A DNA stretch of 5,462 nt from Lachnospiraceae bacterium (GTDB taxonomy: Bacteria; Bacillota; Clostridia; Lachnospirales; Lachnospiraceae). The stretch's first letter is position 1. Each line of letters begins with the position of its first letter. The notes beneath the pieces are model-generated. The model did not search any database. It was not told the DNA's origin and saw only the letters and a program-made list of their open reading frames with translations. The stretch covers positions 3,085 to 8,546 of the forward strand of contig JAJPZP010000072.1 of assembly GCA_021204285.1 (NCBI GenBank), given 5' to 3'. The position numbers and the translations under genes were made by a program. Below, one piece after another: positions 1-5,462 of this stretch.

Positions 1-869
1 GTACACGACTCTATCCGCTCACCATGGTCACATCGAAGCAGCTGCTTCCCATCTACGATAAGCCGATGATCTATTACCCCATGTCCGTGCTTATGAGCGC
101 CGGCATCCGGGATATTCTGATCATCTCAACGCCGCAGGACACGCCGCGCTTCCAGGAGCTGCTGGGCGACGGCAGCCAGTTCGGCGTCGAGCTCTCCTAC
201 GCGGTGCAGCCGAGTCCGGACGGGCTGGCGCAGGCCTTTCTTATCGGCGCGGATTTCATCGGCGCAGACACGGTCGCGATGGTACTCCGCGACAATATCT
301 TCGCCGGGCACGGCCTGAAGAAACGCCTGCGCGCCGCTGTGCAGAACGCGGAATCCGGAAAGGGCGCGACGGTCTTCGGCTACTATGTGGACGACCCGGA
401 GCGCTTCGGTATCGTGGAATTTAATGCCGAGGGCAAGGCCATCTCCATCGAGGAGAAGCCCGCGAAGCCAAAAAGCAACTACTGTGTCACCGGCCTTTAT
501 TTCTATGACAATCGTGTTGTCGATTATGCGAAAAACCTGAAACCGAGTGCACGCGGCGAGCTCGAGATCACCGACCTGAACCGCATCTATCTTGAGAACG
601 GCGAGCTGAACGTGGAGCTGCTCGGACAGGGCTTCACCTGGCTCGATACCGGCACACACGAAAGCCTCGTCGATGCCACAAACTTCGTGAAGACGATGGA
701 GACGCATCAGCACCGCAAGATCGCCTGCCTTGAGGAGATCGCGTACCTGAACGGCTGGATCACACGTGAGGATGTCCTGAAGGTCTACGAGGTGATGAAG
801 AAAAATCAGTACGGCCAGTACCTGAAGGACGTGCTCGACGGCAAATACGTGGATATTCTGCATTCGTAA
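1..869 (+). CDS. rfbA: Glucose-1-phosphate thymidylyltransferase RfbA/RmlA, 5' partial
   Basis: This enzyme joins dTTP and glucose-1-phosphate to give dTDP-glucose and pyrophosphate, the first cytoplasmic step of dTDP-L-rhamnose synthesis. The gene is cut by the left edge. The reading frame is open from base 3 and encodes TRLYPLT before the ATG at 24, which is the end of the N-terminal nucleotide-binding loop (family form GGSGTRLYPLT). The ATG at 24 is therefore an internal Met, and about 11 residues are missing. The deduced full length is near 299 aa, normal for the family. Counting from that Met, family motifs are [11 protein letters not shown] (62-72), the metal-binding Asp at 90, EEKP (143-146), GELEITDLN (178-186) and [10 protein letters not shown] (206-215). 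The odd point is that the Asp-90 motif reads LRDN instead of the usual LGDN (CGC codon at 288-290). The stop codon overlaps the ribosome binding site of rfbB, so the two genes are surely cotranscribed. Family assignment is very secure; full activity is less certain because of the Gly-to-Arg change. Confidence 0.97.
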   Translation, partial: TRLYPLTMVTSKQLLPIYDKPMIYYPMSVLMSAGIRDILIISTPQDTPRFQELLGDGSQFGVELSYAVQPSPDGLAQAFLIGADFIGADTVAMVLRDNIFAGHGLKKRLRAAVQNAESGKGATVFGYYVDDPERFGIVEFNAEGKAISIEEKPAKPKSNYCVTGLYFYDNRVVDYAKNLKPSARGELEITDLNRIYLENGELNVELLGQGFTWLDTGTHESLVDATNFVKTMETHQHRKIACLEEIAYLNGWITREDVLKVYEVMKKNQYGQYLKDVLDGKYVDILHS

Positions 870-885
870 GGAGGAAATCATTTTG
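868..885 (+). promoter_or_regulatory. Ribosome binding site and TTG start of rfbB
   Basis: A near-perfect Shine-Dalgarno sequence, AAGGAGG at 868-874, overlaps the rfbA stop codon (867-869) and lies 8 bases before TTG at 883. The protein read from this TTG starts MNIIVTGGAGFIG, exactly where the family's N-terminal beta strand and dinucleotide-binding loop begin. This fixes the non-ATG start. The overlap with the rfbA stop suggests translational coupling. Confidence 0.9.
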
Positions 886-1902
886 AACATCATTGTCACC
901 GGCGGAGCCGGATTCATCGGAAGCAATTTTATTTTCCATATGTTAAAGAAGTATCCGGACTACCGGATCATCTGCCTCGACTGTCTGACCTATGCGGGCA
1001 ATCTCTCAACGCTCGCCCCGGTCATGGACAATCCGAATTTTCGCTTTGTGAAGGAGAGCATCACCGATCGGGAGACTGTCTACCGCCTCTTCGAGGAGGA
1101 GCATCCCGACATGGTCGTGAATTTCGCGGCGGAGAGCCACGTGGACCGCTCGATCGAGAATCCGCAGGTTTTCCTTGACACAAATATCATCGGGACGAGC
1201 GTACTCATGGACGCCTGCCGGAAATACGGCATCACGCGTTATCATCAGGTCTCGACCGACGAGGTCTACGGTGACCTGCCGCTCGACCGGCCTGACCTCT
1301 TCTTCACGGAGGAGACGCCGATCCACACGAGCAGCCCCTACAGCTCCTCGAAGGCCGGCGCCGACCTGCTCGTGCTCGCCTACTACCGCACCTACGGCCT
1401 GCCGGTCACGATCAGCCGCTGTTCCAATAACTACGGCCCCTACCACTTCCCGGAGAAGCTGATCCCGCTCATGATCGCGAACGCGCTGAACGACAAACCG
1501 CTGCCCGTATACGGTAAGGGCGAAAATGTCCGCGACTGGCTCTACGTCGAAGACCACTGCAAGGCGATCGACCTCATTATCCACAAAGGCCGTGTCGGCG
1601 AGGTCTATAACATCGGCGGCCACAATGAGATGCGCAATATTGATATCGTAAAAATCATCTGCAAAGAGCTCGGCAAGCCCGAGAGCCTGATCACCTACGT
1701 CACCGATCGCAAAGGCCATGACATGCGCTACGCGATCGACCCGACGAAGATCCATGAGGAGCTTGGCTGGCTGCCTGAGACAAAGTTTGCGGACGGTATC
1801 AAAAAGACAATCCGCTGGTATCTCGACAACCGCGAATGGTGGGAGACGATCATCTCCGGTGAGTACCAGAACTACTATGAGCAGATGTACGGGAATCGCT
1901 AA
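883..1902 (+). CDS. rfbB: dTDP-glucose 4,6-dehydratase RfbB/RmlB
   Basis: RfbB converts dTDP-glucose to dTDP-4-keto-6-deoxyglucose, the second step of dTDP-rhamnose synthesis, using tightly bound NAD+. It is an extended short-chain dehydrogenase of 339 aa, the usual length. The Rossmann loop GGAGFIG is at residues 7-13. The catalytic segment STDEVYG (124-130) carries the Thr-Asp-Glu set (T125, D126, E127) that marks dehydratases rather than epimerases. The YxxxK pair is Y153 and K157. NNYGPYHFPEKLIP (182-195) and RDWLYVEDH (217-225) are substrate-domain motifs typical of RmlB. Translation starts at TTG 883, supported by a strong ribosome binding site and by the homologous N-terminus. The gene follows rfbA by 13 bases. 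A 145-base gap separates it from rfbD; I find no convincing promoter, hairpin or gene there. All catalytic residues are present, so it should be active. Confidence in the family is very high. Confidence 0.98.
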   Translation: MNIIVTGGAGFIGSNFIFHMLKKYPDYRIICLDCLTYAGNLSTLAPVMDNPNFRFVKESITDRETVYRLFEEEHPDMVVNFAAESHVDRSIENPQVFLDTNIIGTSVLMDACRKYGITRYHQVSTDEVYGDLPLDRPDLFFTEETPIHTSSPYSSSKAGADLLVLAYYRTYGLPVTISRCSNNYGPYHFPEKLIPLMIANALNDKPLPVYGKGENVRDWLYVEDHCKAIDLIIHKGRVGEVYNIGGHNEMRNIDIVKIICKELGKPESLITYVTDRKGHDMRYAIDPTKIHEELGWLPETKFADGIKKTIRWYLDNREWWETIISGEYQNYYEQMYGNR

Positions 1903-2032
1903 AGCCTGGTTCGCAGACAGCCAGATCGCACACGACACATTTCCGGCAGTGCACGGCGAAAAACAGAGACACTACGGACATTGCTGAGGATTTACGGTCT
2001 GTACTGCATCAGGAACTGCTACCCCAAAGAAA

Positions 2033-2050
2033 GTGAGGAAATGAGAAATG
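2033..2050 (+). promoter_or_regulatory. Ribosome binding site and ATG start of rfbD
   Basis: GTGAGGA at 2033-2039 is a good Shine-Dalgarno core and lies 8 bases before ATG 2048. Another ATG at 2041 is out of frame with rfbD and too close to the site. The protein from 2048 begins MKIFVTGVGGQLG, the expected first strand and nucleotide-binding loop of the family, so 2048 is the start. Confidence 0.8.
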
Positions 2051-2989
2051 AAAATATTTGTCACCGGCGTGGGCGGCCAGCTCGGTCACGACGTCATGAA
2101 TGAACTGGCAAAGAGAGGTTACGAGGGCGTTGGTTCTGACATTGCACCCGCGTACAGCGGTGTTGCAGACGGCACTGCCGTCACGGCCATGCCCTACGTG
2201 CAGCTCGACATCACGGACAGGGCGGCTGTGGAGAAGACGCTGTCCGACTTACAGCCGGATGTTATCGTACACTGCGCGGCCTGGACCGCCGTCGATCTGG
2301 CCGAGGACGACGACAAGGTCGAAAAAGTCCGCCTCGTCAACGTCTGCGGCACGGAAAATATCGCGCTCGCCGCAAAAAAACTGGACTGCAAGATGGTCTA
2401 CCTCTCGACTGACTATGTCTTCGACGGGCAGGGAACGGAGCCCTGGCAGCCGGACTGCAAGGATTATAAGCCGCTGAACGTCTACGGACAGACCAAGCTG
2501 GACGGCGAGCTTGCTGTATCAGGCAATCTTGAGAAATACTTTATCGTCCGCATCGCCTGGGTTTTCGGCGTCAATGGAAAGAATTTCATCAAAACGATGC
2601 TGAACATCGGGAAAACGCATGAGCGGCTCCCCGTTGTGAACGACCAGATTGGCACGCCAACCTACACCTTCGACCTCGCGCGGCTGCTGGTCGATATGAT
2701 CGAGACGGAAAAGTACGGCTACTACCACGCGACGAACGAGGGCGGTTACATCAGCTGGTATGAGTTTGCCTGTGAGATCTTCCGCCAGGCCGCTGCGCTC
2801 GGCCATGCGGAGTACGATGCGGAGCACCTGACTGTGGTGCCCGTCACGACCGCTGAGTATGGGGCGTCGAAGGCCGCGCGGCCTTTCAACAGTCGGCTGG
2901 ATAAGAGCAAGCTCACAGAGAATGGTTTTACCCCGCTGCCGACCTGGCAGGACGCGCTGGAGAGATATCTGAAAGTGATCGAGTTCTGA
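2048..2989 (+). CDS. rfbD: dTDP-4-dehydrorhamnose reductase RfbD/RmlD
   Basis: RfbD reduces dTDP-4-keto-L-rhamnose with NAD(P)H to dTDP-L-rhamnose, the last step of the pathway and the activated sugar for surface polysaccharides. The 313-aa protein shows the loop GVGGQLG (7-13), the catalytic segment STDYVFDG (120-127; T121 is the likely catalytic Thr), Y146 and K150 of the YxxxK motif (YGQTK), and a C-terminal RPFNSRLDKSKL block (278-289) typical of RmlD. It is slightly longer than the common 280-300 aa. The extra length lies at about residues 33-50, between the second beta strand and the LDITD motif (53-57), and reads as a loop with no damage to the fold. It closes the rfbA-rfbB-rfbD run and is followed 10 bases later by a strong terminator, so it is probably the last gene of the operon. 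The rfbC product that would supply its substrate is not encoded in the window. Confidence 0.97.
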   Translation: MKIFVTGVGGQLGHDVMNELAKRGYEGVGSDIAPAYSGVADGTAVTAMPYVQLDITDRAAVEKTLSDLQPDVIVHCAAWTAVDLAEDDDKVEKVRLVNVCGTENIALAAKKLDCKMVYLSTDYVFDGQGTEPWQPDCKDYKPLNVYGQTKLDGELAVSGNLEKYFIVRIAWVFGVNGKNFIKTMLNIGKTHERLPVVNDQIGTPTYTFDLARLLVDMIETEKYGYYHATNEGGYISWYEFACEIFRQAAALGHAEYDAEHLTVVPVTTAEYGASKAARPFNSRLDKSKLTENGFTPLPTWQDALERYLKVIEF

Positions 2990-2999
2990 AAACACACAA

Positions 3000-3044
3000 A
3001 CGCCGGACGGCTCTCACGGCCGTCCGGCGTCTTCTTCTTTTCTT
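3000..3044. terminator. Intrinsic terminator between convergent operons, probably bidirectional
   Basis: A perfect 12-bp inverted repeat pairs 3000-3011 (ACGCCGGACGGC) with 3019-3030, closing a 7-base loop. On the plus strand it is followed by a T-rich run, CTTCTTCTTTTCTT (3031-3044), the classic form for ending the rfb transcript. Read on the minus strand, the same stem is followed by TTTGTGTGTTTT (2988-2999), a weaker T-rich run. It could therefore also end the glnN-permease transcript, whose stop codon is 23 bases before the stem. The plus-strand role is near certain; the minus-strand role is likely. Confidence 0.93.
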
Positions 3045-3053
3045 ACCTGTTTA

Positions 3054-4415
3054 TCAGGCTTCTTTTGCTTCCTTTGGCTTATCCTGCGGCAGGAGCAGAT
3101 TGGCGATCGTCGCGATCACGAAGGTCATGATAATACCATTCTGGCCAAAGACGGTCGTCACCCAGCTGGGAAGAGCCGCCAGCACGGAGGAGGTATTCGC
3201 GATACCCACTCCGATACCCATCGAAAGCATGACAATCATGCCATTTCTCCCGCTCAGATCCTCCTTGAGAAGTCCCTGTATACCACTCAGGAAAATACTG
3301 GAGAACATGATCACCGCTGCGCCGCCAAGTACCGACTGTGGCATCACTGACAGGATCGCGCTGAGCTTCGGGCAGAATCCGCACAAAATCAGGAAGATCG
3401 CACCGGTCATGATCGTAAAGCGATTGACCACCTTTGTCACATTCACGAGTCCCACATTCTGACTGTAGGTCGTATTCGGGAGGCAACCAAACAGTGTAGC
3501 AAAAGCGCTTCCGAGACCGTCAGCCTTTACCGCACCCGATATTTCCGTATCGGCTGCCTCTCTGCCGAGTCCGATCTGGCTCACCGCGCAGGTATCGCCC
3601 ATCGTCTCGATTGTGGTGGCAATGAACATGATACACATGGGTATAATCGCTCCCAGCTTGAATTCCGGCATCACCGGCATGAGAGTCGGCAGGCTGAACC
3701 AGGCCGCTTCCCTTACATCGGTAAAATCCACCATACCCATGAAGATCGCCACAATATAGCCGACGATAATCCCGATCAGAATCGAGGAGGCGTTCAGAAA
3801 TCCCGTAGTCTTTGCTCTCAGGACCACAATCACCACGAGCACCAGTGTCGCGACGATCAGATGGTTGATATTGTTGATCGGCACTCCGTTCGCGTCTGTC
3901 CCATAATTCCCGGAGCCGCCACCAAAATACTGAATGCCGATGGACAGCAGCGAAAGACCGATATTCAGGATGACAAGGTTCGTGACAATCGGCGGAAAAA
4001 GTTTCCGCAGCGGCTTGATGAAAAATCCAAGAACCGTCTCGAACAGTCCTCCCACCAGAGACGCCCCCAGCACCGCCGGATAACCATAACTGCTCGCAAT
4101 CAGGTTGTTCGTGCTGATGAAGGCGGAGCTCGTGCCCATGACCAGCGGCAGCCCCGCGCCTACCTTAAACACCGGGTAGAGCTGAATCAGTGTGACAATA
4201 CCCGCCACAAACATGGAATTCTGCACCAGCGAAATCTTGAGCCCGGAGTCCATCCCCACGATGCCGGCAATAATCAGAATCGCCGTGATATTCCCGAGGA
4301 ACATCAGCGATATATGCTGAATCCCCAGAAATATGGCTTTTCCCAGCGGTACCTGGCCATCCAGCTTATAGATATTGTCGCCTGATACCTTTTTGTCCTT
4401 TTTTGTCTCTTCCAT
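3054..4415 (-). CDS. NCS2-family nucleobase permease, xanthine/purine-like
   Basis: This is an integral membrane carrier of the nucleobase:cation symporter-2 family (uracil, xanthine and uric acid permeases), importing a nucleobase with a proton or Na+. The 453-aa protein has a charged cytoplasmic N-terminus (1-25), then many hydrophobic segments (roughly 12-14, from about 28 to 443), and a short charged tail. Family landmarks are GIQH (31-34) in the first helix, GTSSAF (94-99) in the third, the binding-site ETMGD with E270, the KADGLGS segment with D299, and PNTTYSQNVG (313-322). In this last motif the residues are Gln319-Asn320, as in xanthine and uric acid carriers, whereas uracil carriers of the UraA type have Glu at the first position. 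I therefore infer a purine (xanthine or urate) substrate, but substrate calls within NCS2 are unreliable. The ATG at 4415 has a good ribosome binding site. It sits 33 bases after glnN on the same strand, so it is probably cotranscribed for nitrogen supply. Confidence 0.93.
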   Translation of the reverse strand: MEETKKDKKVSGDNIYKLDGQVPLGKAIFLGIQHISLMFLGNITAILIIAGIVGMDSGLKISLVQNSMFVAGIVTLIQLYPVFKVGAGLPLVMGTSSAFISTNNLIASSYGYPAVLGASLVGGLFETVLGFFIKPLRKLFPPIVTNLVILNIGLSLLSIGIQYFGGGSGNYGTDANGVPINNINHLIVATLVLVVIVVLRAKTTGFLNASSILIGIIVGYIVAIFMGMVDFTDVREAAWFSLPTLMPVMPEFKLGAIIPMCIMFIATTIETMGDTCAVSQIGLGREAADTEISGAVKADGLGSAFATLFGCLPNTTYSQNVGLVNVTKVVNRFTIMTGAIFLILCGFCPKLSAILSVMPQSVLGGAAVIMFSSIFLSGIQGLLKEDLSGRNGMIVMLSMGIGVGIANTSSVLAALPSWVTTVFGQNGIIMTFVIATIANLLLPQDKPKEAKEA

Positions 4416-4420
4416 TCTTT

Positions 4421-4428
4421 TCTCCCTC
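4421..4428 (-). promoter_or_regulatory. Ribosome binding site of the NCS2 permease
   Basis: On the minus strand GAGGGAGA, a purine-rich Shine-Dalgarno-like element, ends 5 bases before the ATG whose first base is 4415. It lies in the 33-base spacer after the glnN stop codon. No hairpin or promoter fits in that spacer, which supports readthrough from glnN. Confidence 0.7.
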
Positions 4429-4448
4429 TGTCACCTTTCTGGTTGTTA

Positions 4449-5462
4449 TTACACTTCAAACATCATCTCGCCGTAGGTCGGAACCGGCCAGTGCTCTCTG
4501 TCCACAATGGTCTCGAGCTCGTCGACCGGGGCGCGCAGCGCCTCCATCGCCGGAAGGATGATGTCGTGATACTCTTTCGCAGTCTCCACCTTCTCGACTT
4601 TCTCCTTCAGATCGTCGAGCGCCTTCTGCGTCTCGGCCAGCAGAGAGCTCGCCCTCACAAGGATCTCCTGCTGAGCGGAAGTGTCCGCCTCCGCGTATGC
4701 ACCCTTGACCGTGCTCATCGAAGAAGCTACGCTGTTGACAAAGGAAATCACAGCCGGAATATACAGCTTGGAAGCCATATCGATCATCGTCCGCGCCTCA
4801 ATGTTGATCAGGCCGGCATACTCTTCCAGCTTGATCTCACGGCGGGCGGTCAGCTCACGCTCGGTCATAACACCCAGCTTTTCAAACATCTCTATCGTGC
4901 TCGGGCTCGTGTAAGCCGGAATCGCATCCACGATCGTCTTCATGTTCGGCAGGCCTCTCTTCTCCGCCTCGACAACCCACTCGTCCGAATAGCCATCACC
5001 GTTGAACACAATATCTTTATTTTCCTTCATTACTTTATAAATATAGTCGATCGTCGCCTTCTCGAAGTCCTCGGCTCCCTCCAGTGCGTCGCAGGCCTTG
5101 TTGAAAGCCTCCGCCATCATCGAATTCATAACCGTGTTCGCGTCGCCGATGGATACGGACGAAGCCACCATACGGAACTCGAAGCGGTTGCCCGTAAATG
5201 CGAAGGGAGAGGTGCGGTTCCGGTCTGTCGGATCCTTCGGCAGTACCGGCAGCGTGCTGACGCCGAGATCAAGCACACCCACATGCGAGCAGGGTAGCTC
5301 GTCAAATGGCACGCCCGCCACGATCGCGTCAACGATCTCGCCGAGCTGGTCACCCATGTAAATCGAGATAATCGCGGGCGGAGCCTCATTCGCGCCAAGA
5401 CGATGGTCATTTCCGGTGTTGGAAGCCCCAGCGCGCAGGTGCAGGTAATGCTTCTTCACCGC
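4449..5462 (-). CDS. glnN: Type III glutamine synthetase GlnN, C-terminal part (cut by right edge)
   Basis: Glutamine synthetase makes glutamine from glutamate, ammonia and ATP in the cytoplasm. The window holds the last 337 residues; type III enzymes are about 700 aa, so roughly the N-terminal half lies beyond the edge. The frame is open to the last base. The GTG at 5459 is an internal Val, not a start, because homology to the family continues straight through it. Diagnostic motifs, numbered from that Val, are GNDHRLGANEAPPA (16-29; 5373-5414), part of the catalytic domain, and DRNRTSPFAFTGNRFEFR (79-96; 5172-5225), which holds the conserved nucleotide/glutamate-binding Arg region. These forms separate type III from types I and II. 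The remainder is mainly helical, with a charged coiled-coil-like stretch near 260-315, and ends HWPVPTYGEMMFEV, the usual type III C-terminus. The NCS2 permease follows 33 bases downstream. Its promoter and any nitrogen control site lie outside the window. Confidence 0.97.
   Translation of the reverse strand, partial: AVKKHYLHLRAGASNTGNDHRLGANEAPPAIISIYMGDQLGEIVDAIVAGVPFDELPCSHVGVLDLGVSTLPVLPKDPTDRNRTSPFAFTGNRFEFRMVASSVSIGDANTVMNSMMAEAFNKACDALEGAEDFEKATIDYIYKVMKENKDIVFNGDGYSDEWVVEAEKRGLPNMKTIVDAIPAYTSPSTIEMFEKLGVMTERELTARREIKLEEYAGLINIEARTMIDMASKLYIPAVISFVNSVASSMSTVKGAYAEADTSAQQEILVRASSLLAETQKALDDLKEKVEKVETAKEYHDIILPAMEALRAPVDELETIVDREHWPVPTYGEMMFEV

Noticed and set aside
24..26. ATG at 24 as the start of rfbA.
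   Set aside because: The frame continues upstream to base 3 and encodes TRLYPLT, part of the conserved N-terminal loop, so the true start lies left of the window.
126..926. Long minus-strand open frame (266 codons) opposite rfbA.
   Set aside because: It is a shadow of a GC-rich coding gene; rfbA on the plus strand matches its family end to end. The same applies to the minus-strand frame at 1006-1938 opposite rfbB and the plus-strand frame at 4443-5297 opposite glnN.
1903..2047. The 145-base gap between rfbB and rfbD as a small gene, an rfbC remnant or an internal promoter.
   Set aside because: The open frames across it give Arg-rich, low-quality translations with no ribosome binding site, and none resembles RmlC. 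The best promoter-like pair (TTGCTG at 1981 and TACTGC at 2002) has 15-base spacing and a poor -10. I see no stable hairpin. It is best left as an unexplained spacer.
5457..5459. GTG at 5459 as the start of a short glutamine synthetase-like gene.
   Set aside because: Family similarity runs through this codon to the window edge, and the protein from here would lack about half of a type III enzyme. It is an internal Val codon of a gene cut by the edge.

Overview
This looks like ordinary chromosome from a moderately GC-rich Firmicute, probably a Clostridia member such as a Lachnospiraceae-type gut anaerobe. The lineage is inferred from three things: strong AGGAGG-like ribosome binding sites with a TTG start, a type III glutamine synthetase, and the general look of the proteins. 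It has not been tested by any search. Five protein genes fill almost the whole window, in two convergent groups that meet at one strong hairpin terminator near 3000-3044. I see no mobile element, CRISPR array, tRNA, rRNA or riboswitch, and no gene-free stretch longer than 300 bases.

Left half, plus strand (1-2989): three genes of dTDP-L-rhamnose synthesis. They are rfbA/rmlA (glucose-1-phosphate thymidylyltransferase, cut by the left edge and missing about 11 N-terminal residues), rfbB/rmlB (dTDP-glucose 4,6-dehydratase, TTG start) and rfbD/rmlD (dTDP-4-dehydrorhamnose reductase). They supply steps 1, 2 and 4 of the pathway from glucose-1-phosphate to dTDP-L-rhamnose, a sugar donor for cell-surface polysaccharides. 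Step 3, the RfbC/RmlC epimerase, is not in the window and is most likely upstream or elsewhere in the genome.

Right half, minus strand (3054-5462): the C-terminal half of a type III glutamine synthetase (glnN, cut by the right edge). It is followed after 33 bases by an NCS2-family nucleobase permease, whose TM-region signature resembles xanthine/purine carriers more than uracil carriers. The tight same-strand spacing suggests one nitrogen-acquisition transcript: ammonia assimilation plus purine uptake.

The main oddity is in RfbA. The normally near-invariant LGDN motif that carries the metal-binding aspartate reads LRDN, a single-base difference. Nothing here looks like an undescribed system; the findings are modest and are scored that way.
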